A DNA stretch of 64,000 nucleotides from VRUE01 sp036379955 (lineage in GTDB: Bacteria; Actinomycetota; Thermoleophilia; Solirubrobacterales; 70-9): assembly GCA_036379955.1 (NCBI GenBank), contig DASVFR010000037.1:1-64000 (forward strand). The letters are read 5' to 3'. A program made the position numbers and the translations under genes. Below are positions 45,930 to 54,380 of the stretch, piece by piece. Within the stretch, counting starts at the first letter, position 1. The number at the start of each line of letters is the position of its first letter. A model generated the notes under the pieces. That model worked only from the letters and a program-made list of their open reading frames with translations. It had not been told where the DNA came from and searched no databases.

Positions 45930-47324
45930 ATGGTTAGCGCGGTAATGCGCCTGCTTCGGCCGGTACTGGCGGCACTCGTCCTACTCGCGGTTTTCGCGAC
46001 GCCCGCGGCTGCGCGGACGGTGCACTTTGGCGGCGAAACGGTGCGGGTGCCGGCGGGGTGGTCGGTCGTTCGGCTCGCCCAGCATCCGCGGATGTGCGTG
46101 CGGCTCGATCGGCGCGCGGTGTATTTGGGGAGGCCCGGCGCCGCTCAGAGCTGTCCATCGCGGGCTCTTGGTCGTCGGAGGGCGATCCTGGTTGAATCTG
46201 ACGCGCCGCGCGGGGCCGCCGCCAGCGCGGTCGGGCCGCCGACGGAAACGGAAGCCGTCACCGGCTCCGAAGACTTCACCGGCCTCGGCTTCGACGCCTG
46301 CGCGACGCCCTCCTCGCGGGCGATGTCGGCTTGGGCCTCCTCGCCCTACCGGGCGATCGGCGTCTACATCGGCGGCGCCAACCGGGCCTGCTCGCAACCC
46401 AACCTGACACCGGAATGGGTCGGCGAGCAGGTGGGGGAGGGCTGGCACTTGATCCCCACTTACGTCGGCCTGCAGGCACCGACCAGCTCCTGCGGCAGCT
46501 GCGCGGCGCTCAGCTCGAGCCTGACCCAGGCGAAACTGCAGGGCGCGGAAGCGGCCCGCGACGCGGTCGCCGAGGCCGAAGCGGTGGCGATGGGGCCCGG
46601 CAGCCCGCTCTACTTCGACATGGAGTCCTACACGCGGACGACGAGCGCCACGCGGGCGACGCTCACCTTCCTCTCCTCCTGGACCACGCAGCTGCACGCG
46701 CTCGGCTACGCCTCCGGCGTCTACAGCTCGAGCAGCTCCGGCATTGCCGACCTGGCCCGCGAATTCGGCGCCACCTACACGATGCCCGACAACGTCTGGA
46801 CCGCCAACTGGAACGGGGCCAGGAACGCGCTCGACGCCTACATCTCGGCCGACCTCTGGATCGAGCACCAGCGCATCCACCAGTACCTGGGCGGTCACGA
46901 CGAGACTTACGGACGGACGACGATCAACATCGACAACGACTACGTCGAAGGGGCGACCGTCGGCTCGAGCGCGGCGTTGCCGCCGCTGAGCGTGCGCAAG
47001 GTCGGGAGCGAGCGAGGCACCGTCAGCCTCTGGGTCCGCTGCGGCTGGGCCGAAGGCGAAAGCTGCCCGGGTCGGATCCTGCTGCGCACCCACGCCGCTC
47101 TACCGCTGCGGGCCAGGCCCGGCGCGCCGCGGCGGGTCGTGAGGATCGGGGTCAGCAGCCGTACCTTCGCGCTTGCCGGTGGGCGCTCCCACACCTACCG
47201 CGTCGCGCTCGACGAACGCGGTCGCGCCCTGCTGGCGCGTCACGGCTTCCTCAGAGCCCAGCTGCTGGTCGCGATCCCCGGCTCGCGCGTGGCCCGCGCC
47301 GTCCGCTTCAGCCTGGGTCGCTAG
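45930..47324 (+). CDS. Secreted DUF1906 (glycoside-hydrolase-like) protein
   Basis: About 464 residues with a signal peptide (LLRPVLAALVLLAVFATPAAA). The central domain (about 115-330) is a DUF1906 Rv2525c-like TIM barrel: GFDACATPSSRAMSAW, YIGGANRAC, YFDMESY and a C-terminal QYLGGHDETYG...NIDNDYV. Such domains are related to GH25-type muramidases and may act on the cell wall; DME in YFDMESY could carry the acid. The C-terminal 120 residues are an Ig-like domain. Start among ATG 45930, ATG 45945 or TTG 45903. Confidence 0.82.
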   Translation: MVSAVMRLLRPVLAALVLLAVFATPAAARTVHFGGETVRVPAGWSVVRLAQHPRMCVRLDRRAVYLGRPGAAQSCPSRALGRRRAILVESDAPRGAAASAVGPPTETEAVTGSEDFTGLGFDACATPSSRAMSAWASSPYRAIGVYIGGANRACSQPNLTPEWVGEQVGEGWHLIPTYVGLQAPTSSCGSCAALSSSLTQAKLQGAEAARDAVAEAEAVAMGPGSPLYFDMESYTRTTSATRATLTFLSSWTTQLHALGYASGVYSSSSSGIADLAREFGATYTMPDNVWTANWNGARNALDAYISADLWIEHQRIHQYLGGHDETYGRTTINIDNDYVEGATVGSSAALPPLSVRKVGSERGTVSLWVRCGWAEGESCPGRILLRTHAALPLRARPGAPRRVVRIGVSSRTFALAGGRSHTYRVALDERGRALLARHGFLRAQLLVAIPGSRVARAVRFSLGR

Positions 47325-47401
47325 GCCGCTACTCCATTCCGCCGCCGTCCCGGGCCTTGGCCCCGTCAGCTTGCCGGAGAAGCTGCGCTGAAGCCGGTCG
47401 G

Positions 47402-47779
47402 TCAGACCCAGGTCGCCTGTGGAAGGTGCTCGAGGATCGTGCGGTCGGCGGTGACGAGGGGCACGTCGGCGACGATCGCCTGAGCCGCAATCAGGCGATC
47501 GAACGGATCGCGGGTCCAGGAGACGTCGATCGCGGCCCCCACGATGGACGCAAGCGAGACGTCGGCGACCCGTAGGCCGATCGTCCTGCGCAGCGCGCCG
47601 AGGGGCGCTGCAGCCGGCTCGGTCACGCGCCCCACTTCGTGGAGGAAGGTCAGCTCCAGCTCCACCACCGGCGACACATATGGCTCACCGGACTCGATCA
47701 GCTCGCGCACCGTGGTCGGGATGCGCCGGTCTGCGCCCTCGTAGAGCCAGCCGACGATATGGGTGTCAAGAAGGATCAG
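47402..47779 (-). CDS. vapC: VapC-type PIN-domain ribonuclease toxin
   Basis: 125 residues, full PIN length. Acidic active-site residues: D5 (LLDTH), E40/E42 (VVELEL), D91/D94 (DPFDRLIAAQA) and D112 (TADRT). VapC toxins cleave tRNA or rRNA. The frame has a stop upstream at 47809-47807 and no ATG/GTG/TTG before D5; the only near-cognate choice is CTG at 47779, with GGAG about 8 bases upstream, inside the 3' end of the antitoxin gene (14-base overlap). An ATG/GTG start much later would lose D5. Confidence 0.88.
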   Translation of the reverse strand: MILLDTHIVGWLYEGADRRIPTTVRELIESGEPYVSPVVELELTFLHEVGRVTEPAAAPLGALRRTIGLRVADVSLASIVGAAIDVSWTRDPFDRLIAAQAIVADVPLVTADRTILEHLPQATWV

Positions 47780-47999
47780 GATTCCACTCCGAGGACCAGT
47801 CCATGTGGATCAGATCGTCCGGATCGCCGACGATGTACCCCTCGCGACGTGGAAGGCGGTCCCAGATCGACCGCTCCTCCTTGGGGGCGATCACCAGGAC
47901 CTTGCCGTTGCGCTTGATCTCGAGCGGCTGGCCGGTCTCGAGGACCTCGTCCAGCAGCCGGTAGACGTCGGCGCGCAGCTTGGAGGCGGTGATTGTCAT
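47766..47999 (-). CDS. Phd/YefM-type antitoxin of the PIN toxin
   Basis: 77 residues: MTITASKLRADVYRLLDEVL is the usual Phd/YefM N-terminal fold, followed by LEIKRNGKVLVIAPKEE and a flexible toxin-binding tail (IWDRLPRREGYIVGDPDDLI). It should neutralise the PIN toxin and repress the operon. ATG 47999 has GAGG 8 bases upstream. Upstream in-frame codons run through the operator and are unlikely to be translated. Confidence 0.87.
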   Translation of the reverse strand: MTITASKLRADVYRLLDEVLETGQPLEIKRNGKVLVIAPKEERSIWDRLPRREGYIVGDPDDLIHMDWSSEWNPDPS

Positions 48000-48014
48000 C
48001 TTCAGCTCCTCAGG

Positions 48015-48053
48015 ATACGTACGTACAAGGAAAGGATAAAACGTACATACGTT
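48015..48053 (-). promoter_or_regulatory. Operator palindromes upstream of the Phd-PIN pair
   Basis: ATACGTACGTAC (48015-48026) and the near-perfect palindrome AACGTACATACGTT (48040-48053) share the ACGTAC core and are 25 bp apart. They sit 16-54 bases upstream of the antitoxin ATG, the usual place for autoregulatory Phd binding sites. Confidence 0.6.
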
Positions 48054-48201
48054 AACCCGTGGGGCGGCGGCAGCTTGGAGATGAGCTTGCATCGTCATCG
48101 TGCGGCGAGCCTAGGGAGCGCCAGCGCACGCGTGGCGCGCCGAATCGCACGCATCTCAAACTTCTCCTCCGCCCGATCCGTCACTCTTTGCGATCGCAGG
48201 G

Positions 48202-48669
48202 ATGAGCCGCCGCGACCAGATCAAGTTGAGCGAGGGGGAGCTACTCGAGCTGCTCGACGGCGAGCGGATCGCGGTCGTCTCCAGCCTCGGCCCCCGCGGC
48301 TGGCCGCACTCGATGCCGATGTGGTTCGTCCCCCGCGCCGGCGAGGTCTGGATCTGGACCTACGCGAAATCGCAGAAGGTGCGCAACCTCGAGCGCGACC
48401 CGCGGGCCACCGTCCTGGTCGAGACCGGCCGCGAGTACGGCGAGCTGCGCGGCGCGGCGATCGAGGCCGAAGCCGAGATCCACCGCGACCCCGCGACCGT
48501 TCTCGGGTTCGCGGAAGAGCTGACCATGCGCTACGCCGGGGGCATCTCCTCGGTGGAGGGCGACGCCAAGGCAGCGCTGGAAGCGCAGGCGCCGAAGCGG
48601 GTGGCGATCCACTTCAGGCCCGTTCGGGTCGCCACCTGGGACCACCGCAAGCTGGGAGGGACGTATTGA
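48202..48669 (+). CDS. PPOX-class (F420- or FMN-binding) split-barrel protein
   Basis: 155 residues with a pyridoxamine-phosphate-oxidase-like split barrel: RIAVVSSLGPRGWPHSMPMWF, VWIWTYAKSQKVRNLERDPRATVLVE and GAAIEAEAEI. Actinobacterial members commonly bind F420 or FMN and reduce small molecules. The ATG at 48202 is preceded by AGGG. The stop overlaps the TTG start of the next gene. Confidence 0.85.
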   Translation: MSRRDQIKLSEGELLELLDGERIAVVSSLGPRGWPHSMPMWFVPRAGEVWIWTYAKSQKVRNLERDPRATVLVETGREYGELRGAAIEAEAEIHRDPATVLGFAEELTMRYAGGISSVEGDAKAALEAQAPKRVAIHFRPVRVATWDHRKLGGTY

Positions 48670-49874
48670 GAGCCGCTAGGAAGGATTGGCGAAACTCGCG
48701 TGGGCGGGCCGGCGAGCGCCGGACCAAGGGGTACAAGGACGCAGGTCGGCCGAATAGCAGCGCTATTCGGCCGACCGAGGACGCCGTACCGCGCAGCGTC
48801 CGCCGCCGCCGGACGTGCGCGGGGGTTTCGCCAATCCTTCCTAGGACCGCCGCGCTCCTCGCCTCGATCGTCGCTGCGCTGCTCCTGCCGGCGGCGGCGC
48901 GGGCGCTGCCGCCCTCCTTCTTCGGGATCGCGCCGCAGACGCCGCTGACCGATGCCGACGCCGTCTACATGAAGGCGGCCCGGATCGGCACCGTGCGCTG
49001 GCCCGTCAACTGGGCGCTCGTGCAGCCAACCGCGAACGGGGGCTACGACTGGAGCAGCGTCGACCCCGCGGTCGAAGCGGCGCGCAAGCGCGGCTTGCAG
49101 GTCCTGCCCTTCATCTACGGGACGCCGCGCTGGGTCGCGCGGCAGCCGACGACGCTGCCGATCGACAGCGCCCGTGCCCGTCGCGCCTGGCTCGCCTTCG
49201 TGCGCGAAGCCGTGCGCCGCTACAGCCCGCGCGGCATCCATACCTGGCAGGTCTGGAACGAGGCCAACTTCTTCTACTTCGCCTACCCGGTCTCACCCGG
49301 GCGCTACGCTCGCCTACTGAAGCCGACCTACGCCGAGATCAAGGCTGAGGACCCGCGCGCGAAGGTGATCCTCTCCGGGCTCTTCGGCAATCCCGACGAG
49401 GGCGGCCGGCGTGGCATGGACGCCTCGAAGTTCCTCGCCGCCCTCTATCGCGTGCCCGGCATCGAGCGCTACTTCGACGGCGTCGCCCTGCACCCATACG
49501 CCTTCCACGTCGACGACCTCGAAGCGCTGACCGAAGAAATGCGCGAAGTCGTCCTCGACAACGGCGACCCCGGCGCCGGCCTCTACGTCACCGAGATGGG
49601 CTGGGGCTCCCAGAACGATTCCAACGTCGTCGCCTTCGAGCAGGGGATCGCCGGCCAGGCGCGCGAACTGCGCAAGGCCTACAGCTTCCTGATCGCCAAC
49701 CGGGTGCGCCTCAACCTCAAGGCGGCCTACTGGTACTCGTGGAAAGACAACCCGGAATACACCGCCTGCTCCTTCTGCGACTCGGTCGGCCTCTTCCGCG
49801 CCGGCGTCAGCTTCAAGCCGAAGCCGGCATGGCGATCGTTCGTGGCGCTGACCGGCGGCCGAGCGCGCCCCTAG
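48666..49874 (+). CDS. Secreted (alpha/beta)8 glycoside hydrolase with element-interrupted signal peptide
   Basis: About 402 residues as read. The catalytic barrel starts near ALPPSFFGIAPQTPL and has the clan-A pair: acid/base E in WNEAN and nucleophile E in VTEMGWG. The TTG at 48666 has GGGAGGG just upstream and overlaps the preceding TGA (TTGA). The next 55 codons are a translated 161-bp inverted-repeat element plus its duplication. Without it the N-terminus would read MRAARTAALLASIVAALLL, a normal signal peptide. Whether the long N-region still exports is unknown. Confidence 0.8.
   Translation: MRAARKDWRNSRGRAGERRTKGYKDAGRPNSSAIRPTEDAVPRSVRRRRTCAGVSPILPRTAALLASIVAALLLPAAARALPPSFFGIAPQTPLTDADAVYMKAARIGTVRWPVNWALVQPTANGGYDWSSVDPAVEAARKRGLQVLPFIYGTPRWVARQPTTLPIDSARARRAWLAFVREAVRRYSPRGIHTWQVWNEANFFYFAYPVSPGRYARLLKPTYAEIKAEDPRAKVILSGLFGNPDEGGRRGMDASKFLAALYRVPGIERYFDGVALHPYAFHVDDLEALTEEMREVVLDNGDPGAGLYVTEMGWGSQNDSNVVAFEQGIAGQARELRKAYSFLIANRVRLNLKAAYWYSWKDNPEYTACSFCDSVGLFRAGVSFKPKPAWRSFVALTGGRARP
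48680..48840. mobile_element. 161-bp MITE-like inverted-repeat element in a signal peptide
   Basis: The 16-bp terminal inverted repeats GAAGGATTGGCGAAAC and GTTTCGCCAATCCTTC flank the element, and CTAG lies on both sides (48676-48679 and 48841-48844), as a 4-bp target duplication would. Inside is a perfect 15-bp hairpin (48744-48758 with 48762-48776). Element plus duplication is 165 bp, a multiple of three, and contains no stop in the host frame. CTAG fits the YTAR target of IS5-type transposases; no transposase is present. Confidence 0.75.
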
Positions 49875-49905
49875 GCGGACCAGTGCGAATAGCATCGCGG
49901 CCCGC

Positions 49906-50640
49906 ATGAGCGCCGCCCCCACCCGAGAGCCGGCCTGGCTGGTGTTGCCCACGTACGAAGAGGCCGGCAACATCGAGCGCTTCGTCGAGGCGGTGCGAGC
50001 GGTGCTGCCGGAGTCGGCCCACCTGCTGATCGTCGACGACAACTCGCCGGACGGAACGGGCGAGATCGCCGACCGCCTCGCCGCCGAGCAGCCCAACGTC
50101 TCCGTCCTGCACCGTCCGCACAAGGAAGGCCTCGGCCCCGCCTACATCGCCGGCTTCCGCCGGGCGCTCGCCGAGGGCGCGGCGCTGGTCCTTGAGATGG
50201 ACTCCGACTTCTCCCACGACCCCTCCCACCTGCCGGCGATGCTGGCGGCGGCCGAGCGGGCCGACCTCGTGATCGGCTCGCGCTACGTGCCCGGCGGCGG
50301 CGTCGAGGACTGGGGGCCGGTGCGGCGGGTGATCAGCCGCGGCGGCAGCGCCTACGCGCGCCTCGTGCTCGGCCTCTCCGTGCGAGACCTGACGGCGGGC
50401 TTCAAGTGCTTCCGTCGCGAGGTCCTCGAAGCGCTCGACCTCGACGCGATCGCCTCCCGCGGCTACGCCTTCCAGGTCGAGATTACCTACCGCACCATCC
50501 AGCACGGCTTCGACGTGGTCGAGGTGCCGATCGTCTTCCGCGACCGCCAGGTCGGCAGCTCGAAGATCGACGCCTCGGTGATCACGGAGGCGTTCTGGCG
50601 GGTCCCGCAGCTGCGCTTCGGCGCTCGAGCGCCGCGTTAG
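49906..50640 (+). CDS. Polyprenol-phosphate mannosyltransferase-like GT2 enzyme
   Basis: 244 residues. GT2/GT-A fold with LPTYEEAGNIERFV, IVDDNSPDGTGEIAD, the metal-binding LEMDSDFSHDP and GSRYVPGG, closely matching the DPM1/Ppm1 family that makes polyprenyl-phosphate-mannose, the sugar donor for GT-C enzymes. No membrane domain follows. TAGCAT at 49890-49895 lies 10 bases before the ATG. It begins the glycan gene region, directly upstream of a GT-C-like membrane protein. Confidence 0.88.
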   Translation: MSAAPTREPAWLVLPTYEEAGNIERFVEAVRAVLPESAHLLIVDDNSPDGTGEIADRLAAEQPNVSVLHRPHKEGLGPAYIAGFRRALAEGAALVLEMDSDFSHDPSHLPAMLAAAERADLVIGSRYVPGGGVEDWGPVRRVISRGGSAYARLVLGLSVRDLTAGFKCFRREVLEALDLDAIASRGYAFQVEITYRTIQHGFDVVEVPIVFRDRQVGSSKIDASVITEAFWRVPQLRFGARAPR

Positions 50641-50670
50641 CGGCCTGTCTCGCGCATAGACTCGCGCACC

Positions 50671-52413
50671 GTGTCGGGAGCTTGGTGGCGCGAAAGCCGG
50701 GACGTCGAGCGGTTCGCCCTGGTCGGGCTTGCGGTGGCGATGGTCGTTGCCGCCGTGCTGCTGCTTGCCGAGACTCGCGGCCTGACCCTGCTGGTCGACG
50801 AGTGGTCGTGGGGCTACGCCGGCCGCACCGACCTCGACCTCCACGCTTTCGTCGATCCCCACAACGGGCACTTCGTCGCGGTCATGGTGCTGATCACGAA
50901 GGCGGCTTTGCAGCTCTTCCATGAAGACGCCGAGACGCCGCTGCGGCTGCTCGCCGTGGCGCTCCACCTGGCCGTCGCGGCTTGTCTGTTCGCCCTCCTG
51001 CGCCAGGCGCTCGGCGCGCTCGGCGCGCTCGTGCCCACCGTCCTCTTCCTCTTCCTCGGCGCCGCCAACGACGGCATCGTCGGCTCGCACGGGATGTCGG
51101 TGACGATCACCGTGCTCTGCGGCCTGGGCGCCTGGCTGGCGCTGCAGCGCCGCCGCACCGGCTGGGACGCGGTCGCGGCCGGGCTGCTGACGATCGGCGT
51201 CGCCACCGAGTCGACCGTCTTGCCTTTCGTCTTCGCCGCGGCTTTGATCGTCGCCCTCGACCGCGAGTCGCCGCGCTCCCGGTACTGGGTCGCGATCGCT
51301 CCGTTGGCGGTGTACGCGGTCTGGTGGCTCGCCTGGGGCCATACCGAGAAGAGCGACGTCGCGATCGCCAACTTCGCCGCCCTGCCCTCCTTCGCCTTCG
51401 ACTCGCTCGCCGCCTCGTTGGCTTCGGTCACGGGCGTCTTCACCATTCCCGGCAGCCGCACGGTCGGCTTCGACCTCGCTGCCGGTCAGGCGCTGGCCGG
51501 CGGGATGCTCATGGTCCTGCTCGCGCTGGTGCTTGCGCGCCGCTACCGCCCGGGCGTGGCAAGCGCTGTGCCGATGCTCGCGCTGCTCTCCTTTTGGCTG
51601 CTGACCTCGGGGGTGGCGAACCCGGCCCGCCAGCCGTATTCGAGCCGCTTCATCTACATCGACGTGGTCCTGTTGCTGCTCGTGCTCGCCCAAGAGATCG
51701 CGGCCTCGCCCGTGAGACGCCGGGCTGTGCCGATCCTGGCCGGAATCTGCGCGCTGGGGCTGTCGCCCAACGTCCGCGAGCTCACCTACGCCGGCGACGG
51801 CGCCCGGGTCGGCGCCGAAGTCAACCGGGCGGTGATGGGTGCCGCCGACCTCCTCGCCGGCCAGGGCGAAGCATCCGCGCTGCTCGAGGATCCGCGGGAT
51901 CCGATCGAAGGTCAGGTGGCCGACCTGGCCTTCCCGCTCGAACGGTACGAAGCCTCACGCGACCGCTTCGGCGCCCCGGCCCTCTCGCCGGCGCAGATCG
52001 AAGCTGCCGACCCGGTGGCCCGGGTGGCGGCCGATCACTTCCTCGTCCGCGCCCTGTCGATCTCCGTGGTCCCCGCGGCGGGGTTGCCCAGGCCCCTCTC
52101 GGCACCGGCCGGGGCCTCGCAGACCGGCGGTGTCCTCACGCACGCGCGCGGCTGCCTGCGTTTCACCCCGCTCGTCGTTGGCGCCCAGATGACCCTGCGA
52201 CTGCCTCTCGGCGGCCTCTGGCTGCGTCCGGCGGCGGGACCGCCCGTGCCGATCTCCGTCGCCCGCTTCGCCGAAGGGCCCGCGGGCGGGGTCGGAGTCG
52301 GCCCCGCTCTCGGCGGCCGCGCCTCGCGACTCGACCTGCCGCGCAGCCGCGCCTCACGGGGCTGGAGCGCCCAGCTCGTTCCCGATCAGCGGCTGCTGAT
52401 CTGCGGGGCCTGA
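50671..52413 (+). CDS. Polytopic membrane glycosyltransferase-like protein (DEW/NGH family)
   Basis: 580 residues, about 10 transmembrane helices and a soluble C-terminal domain. Shares LLVDEWSWGYAGR and FVDPHNGHFVAVMVL with the protein at 36664, plus a matching ending (R/SLDLPRSRASRGWSAQ..LLICGA versus AELTTARRVLACSR). It is probably a GT-C enzyme using the polyprenyl-phosphate sugar made by the preceding gene. TAGACT 50657-50662 ends 8 bases before GTG 50671 (leaderless). Confidence 0.75.
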   Translation: MSGAWWRESRDVERFALVGLAVAMVVAAVLLLAETRGLTLLVDEWSWGYAGRTDLDLHAFVDPHNGHFVAVMVLITKAALQLFHEDAETPLRLLAVALHLAVAACLFALLRQALGALGALVPTVLFLFLGAANDGIVGSHGMSVTITVLCGLGAWLALQRRRTGWDAVAAGLLTIGVATESTVLPFVFAAALIVALDRESPRSRYWVAIAPLAVYAVWWLAWGHTEKSDVAIANFAALPSFAFDSLAASLASVTGVFTIPGSRTVGFDLAAGQALAGGMLMVLLALVLARRYRPGVASAVPMLALLSFWLLTSGVANPARQPYSSRFIYIDVVLLLLVLAQEIAASPVRRRAVPILAGICALGLSPNVRELTYAGDGARVGAEVNRAVMGAADLLAGQGEASALLEDPRDPIEGQVADLAFPLERYEASRDRFGAPALSPAQIEAADPVARVAADHFLVRALSISVVPAAGLPRPLSAPAGASQTGGVLTHARGCLRFTPLVVGAQMTLRLPLGGLWLRPAAGPPVPISVARFAEGPAGGVGVGPALGGRASRLDLPRSRASRGWSAQLVPDQRLLICGA

Positions 52414-52423
52414 GGCATCCCGC

Positions 52424-53164
52424 TTGCCGACCCTCTCCCTGATCGTCCCGGCCTTCGACGAGGAGGCCCGCCTGCCGGCCTTGCTGGACGTCTTGGAAGG
52501 GAGCGCGGAGGAGGCCGTTGCGCGGGCGGGGTTCGAGCTGGCGGAGACGCTTGTCGTCGACGACGGCAGCGGCGATCGCACCGCGGAGATCCTTGCCGCG
52601 GCGGGCGGACCGAAGCTGAGGCCGATCCTCGGCGGCGCGCATGAAGGCAAGGGTGCCGCGGTCGCGCGCGGAGTGCGCGCCGCGGGCGGTGAGTACGTCC
52701 TGCTCGCCGACGCCGACCTCTCGACGCCGCTGGGCGAGCTGGGACAGCTGAGCGCGGCGATCCGCGAGGGCGCCGACGTCGCCGTCGGCTCTCGGGCGGT
52801 GGCGGGCGCCGCGGTCGACCGCGGCCCGGTGCACCGCAAGCTGACCGGCCGTGCCTTCGGCGTCGCGGTGCGACTGCTCACCGGACTGCCGATCCGCGAC
52901 ACCCAGAATGGCTTCAAGTTGTTGCGCACGGCAACCGCGCGCGAGCTGTTCTCCGAGCAGCTCTGCCCCGGTTTCGCCTTCGACGTCGAGCTTCTGATGC
53001 GGGCGCAGCGGGCGGGCCTGCGCATCGCCGAGGTGCCCGTGCTCTACGTGCACGACTCCCGCTCGCGCCTGCGCGTCGGCCGCGCCAGCTTCGAGATGCT
53101 GGCCGAAGTCAGCCGCCTGGCGCTGCGCCTGCAGGGGCGGGGATTCCGGCCTCGGCGGCCCTGA
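52424..53164 (+). CDS. Dolichyl-phosphate glucosyltransferase-like GT2 enzyme
   Basis: 246 residues. GT-A fold with SLIVPAFDEEARLPALLD, ETLVVDDGSGDRTAE, GKGAAVARGVRAA, the metal site LLADADLSTPL and RDTQNGFKLLRT, the hallmarks of the ALG5-like branch. It probably charges polyprenyl phosphate with a hexose. The start is TTG 52424, 10 bases after the preceding stop. The 3' end overlaps the convergent gene at 53109 by 56 bases. Confidence 0.86.
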   Translation: MPTLSLIVPAFDEEARLPALLDVLEGSAEEAVARAGFELAETLVVDDGSGDRTAEILAAAGGPKLRPILGGAHEGKGAAVARGVRAAGGEYVLLADADLSTPLGELGQLSAAIREGADVAVGSRAVAGAAVDRGPVHRKLTGRAFGVAVRLLTGLPIRDTQNGFKLLRTATARELFSEQLCPGFAFDVELLMRAQRAGLRIAEVPVLYVHDSRSRLRVGRASFEMLAEVSRLALRLQGRGFRPRRP

Positions 53165-54380
53165 GCGCCGGCCGGCGCAGCAGTGCGACCATCGCCACCG
53201 TGGCGTCCGCGGCGGCGAAGAGCAGCGCGACGTTGCGGACGACCAGGTTGAACGGCGAGCCGTAGATCGGCATCTCTCCCCAAGTGCCCATGGGTCCGTA
53301 GGCGGCGGTGGTGAGGATCGCGGCTCCGATCACGATCCAGGCCGGCCGCGCGATGCGCGTGCGGGACTCGGTCAGGGACACCGCCGCCAGGCCGAAGAGC
53401 CAGACCATGTACTGGGGGCTGAGCACGCGGCTGGCGATCACCAGGAGCAGGACGGCGGTGAAGACGAAGTCGCGGCTGACGACGGCGTCCTTCAGGTCGT
53501 CTCTGCCGGCTCGGATCGCCTTGGCTCGCGCCATCCACCAGGCGGCGATCCCGATCAGCACCGCGAGGCTGACCCACTTGAGCAGGTCGGCGGTGACGTC
53601 GGCGGGGTGGCTGGCCAGCTCGGCCGCCCCGTAGCGCGGGTAGGCGAAGGGTTCCTCGCCGGTGACCAGCTGACGCAGGTGCCAGGGGGTGGCGGCGACC
53701 GCTTCCACCTGCAGCCCGCGGCCGCCCTGCTCTTTGAGGAATTCGAGCGGATCGCCGTGGAAGGCGATCCTGCCGAGCGCGAAGACGAGCGCGACCGCCA
53801 CCCCGGCGGCGAGGCAGGCGCGCAGCAGGCGGCGCCATTCCCACTCGCCGAAGAGGACCGCCACCGGCCAGACTTTGACCGTCGCGCCGAGGCCGGCGAG
53901 CGCCCCGAACCAGGCGGGACGGCGGTGGATGACGACCAGCGCTCCGATCGCGGCCGCGGTCGCCGCCGGGTCGAAGCGCAGCACCGGGATCGCGCGCAGC
54001 ATCGGCATCGCCAGCAGCCAGACCCAGACGCCGGCGTCGCGGCCTTCGCGCCGCGCCAGCAGGCCGATCAGCGCGAAGCAGATCAGGTCGAAGGCGAGCA
54101 TCGCCGCCACGAAGCAGGACAGGTACCCCTGCGCGAACAGCCCCAGCCGCGGCAGCAGCAGCACGAAGGCGGCTCCGGGCGGGTACTGCCAGAACTGGCC
54201 GGCGGGCAGGGTGTGGTCGTGGGCCAGCTGGTTGGACCATTCGGAGTAGAGCCGGACGTCTTCGGTGTTGGCCCCGATCGTGTGGTTCCAGAAGCCGACC
54301 TGGACAACGATCAGCGCCCGCGTCAGCAGCCAGACCGCGGCCCAGACCCAGACCTTGTGGCGGGCGTAGAGGGCGCTCAT
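53109..54380 (-). CDS. GT87 (DUF2029)-type membrane mannosyltransferase
   Basis: 423 residues with about 10 transmembrane helices. GT87 landmarks are TEDVRLYSEWSNQ near the N-terminus, QYPPGAAFVLLLPR, LGATVKVWP and RVLSPQYMVWL. Members such as PimE use polyprenyl-phosphate-mannose to extend lipid-linked glycans. Last gene of a four-gene minus-strand operon; its ATG overlaps the preceding stop as ATGA. Confidence 0.83.
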   Translation of the reverse strand: MSALYARHKVWVWAAVWLLTRALIVVQVGFWNHTIGANTEDVRLYSEWSNQLAHDHTLPAGQFWQYPPGAAFVLLLPRLGLFAQGYLSCFVAAMLAFDLICFALIGLLARREGRDAGVWVWLLAMPMLRAIPVLRFDPAATAAAIGALVVIHRRPAWFGALAGLGATVKVWPVAVLFGEWEWRRLLRACLAAGVAVALVFALGRIAFHGDPLEFLKEQGGRGLQVEAVAATPWHLRQLVTGEEPFAYPRYGAAELASHPADVTADLLKWVSLAVLIGIAAWWMARAKAIRAGRDDLKDAVVSRDFVFTAVLLLVIASRVLSPQYMVWLFGLAAVSLTESRTRIARPAWIVIGAAILTTAAYGPMGTWGEMPIYGSPFNLVVRNVALLFAAADATVAMVALLRRPALRAAEAGIPAPAGAAPGG

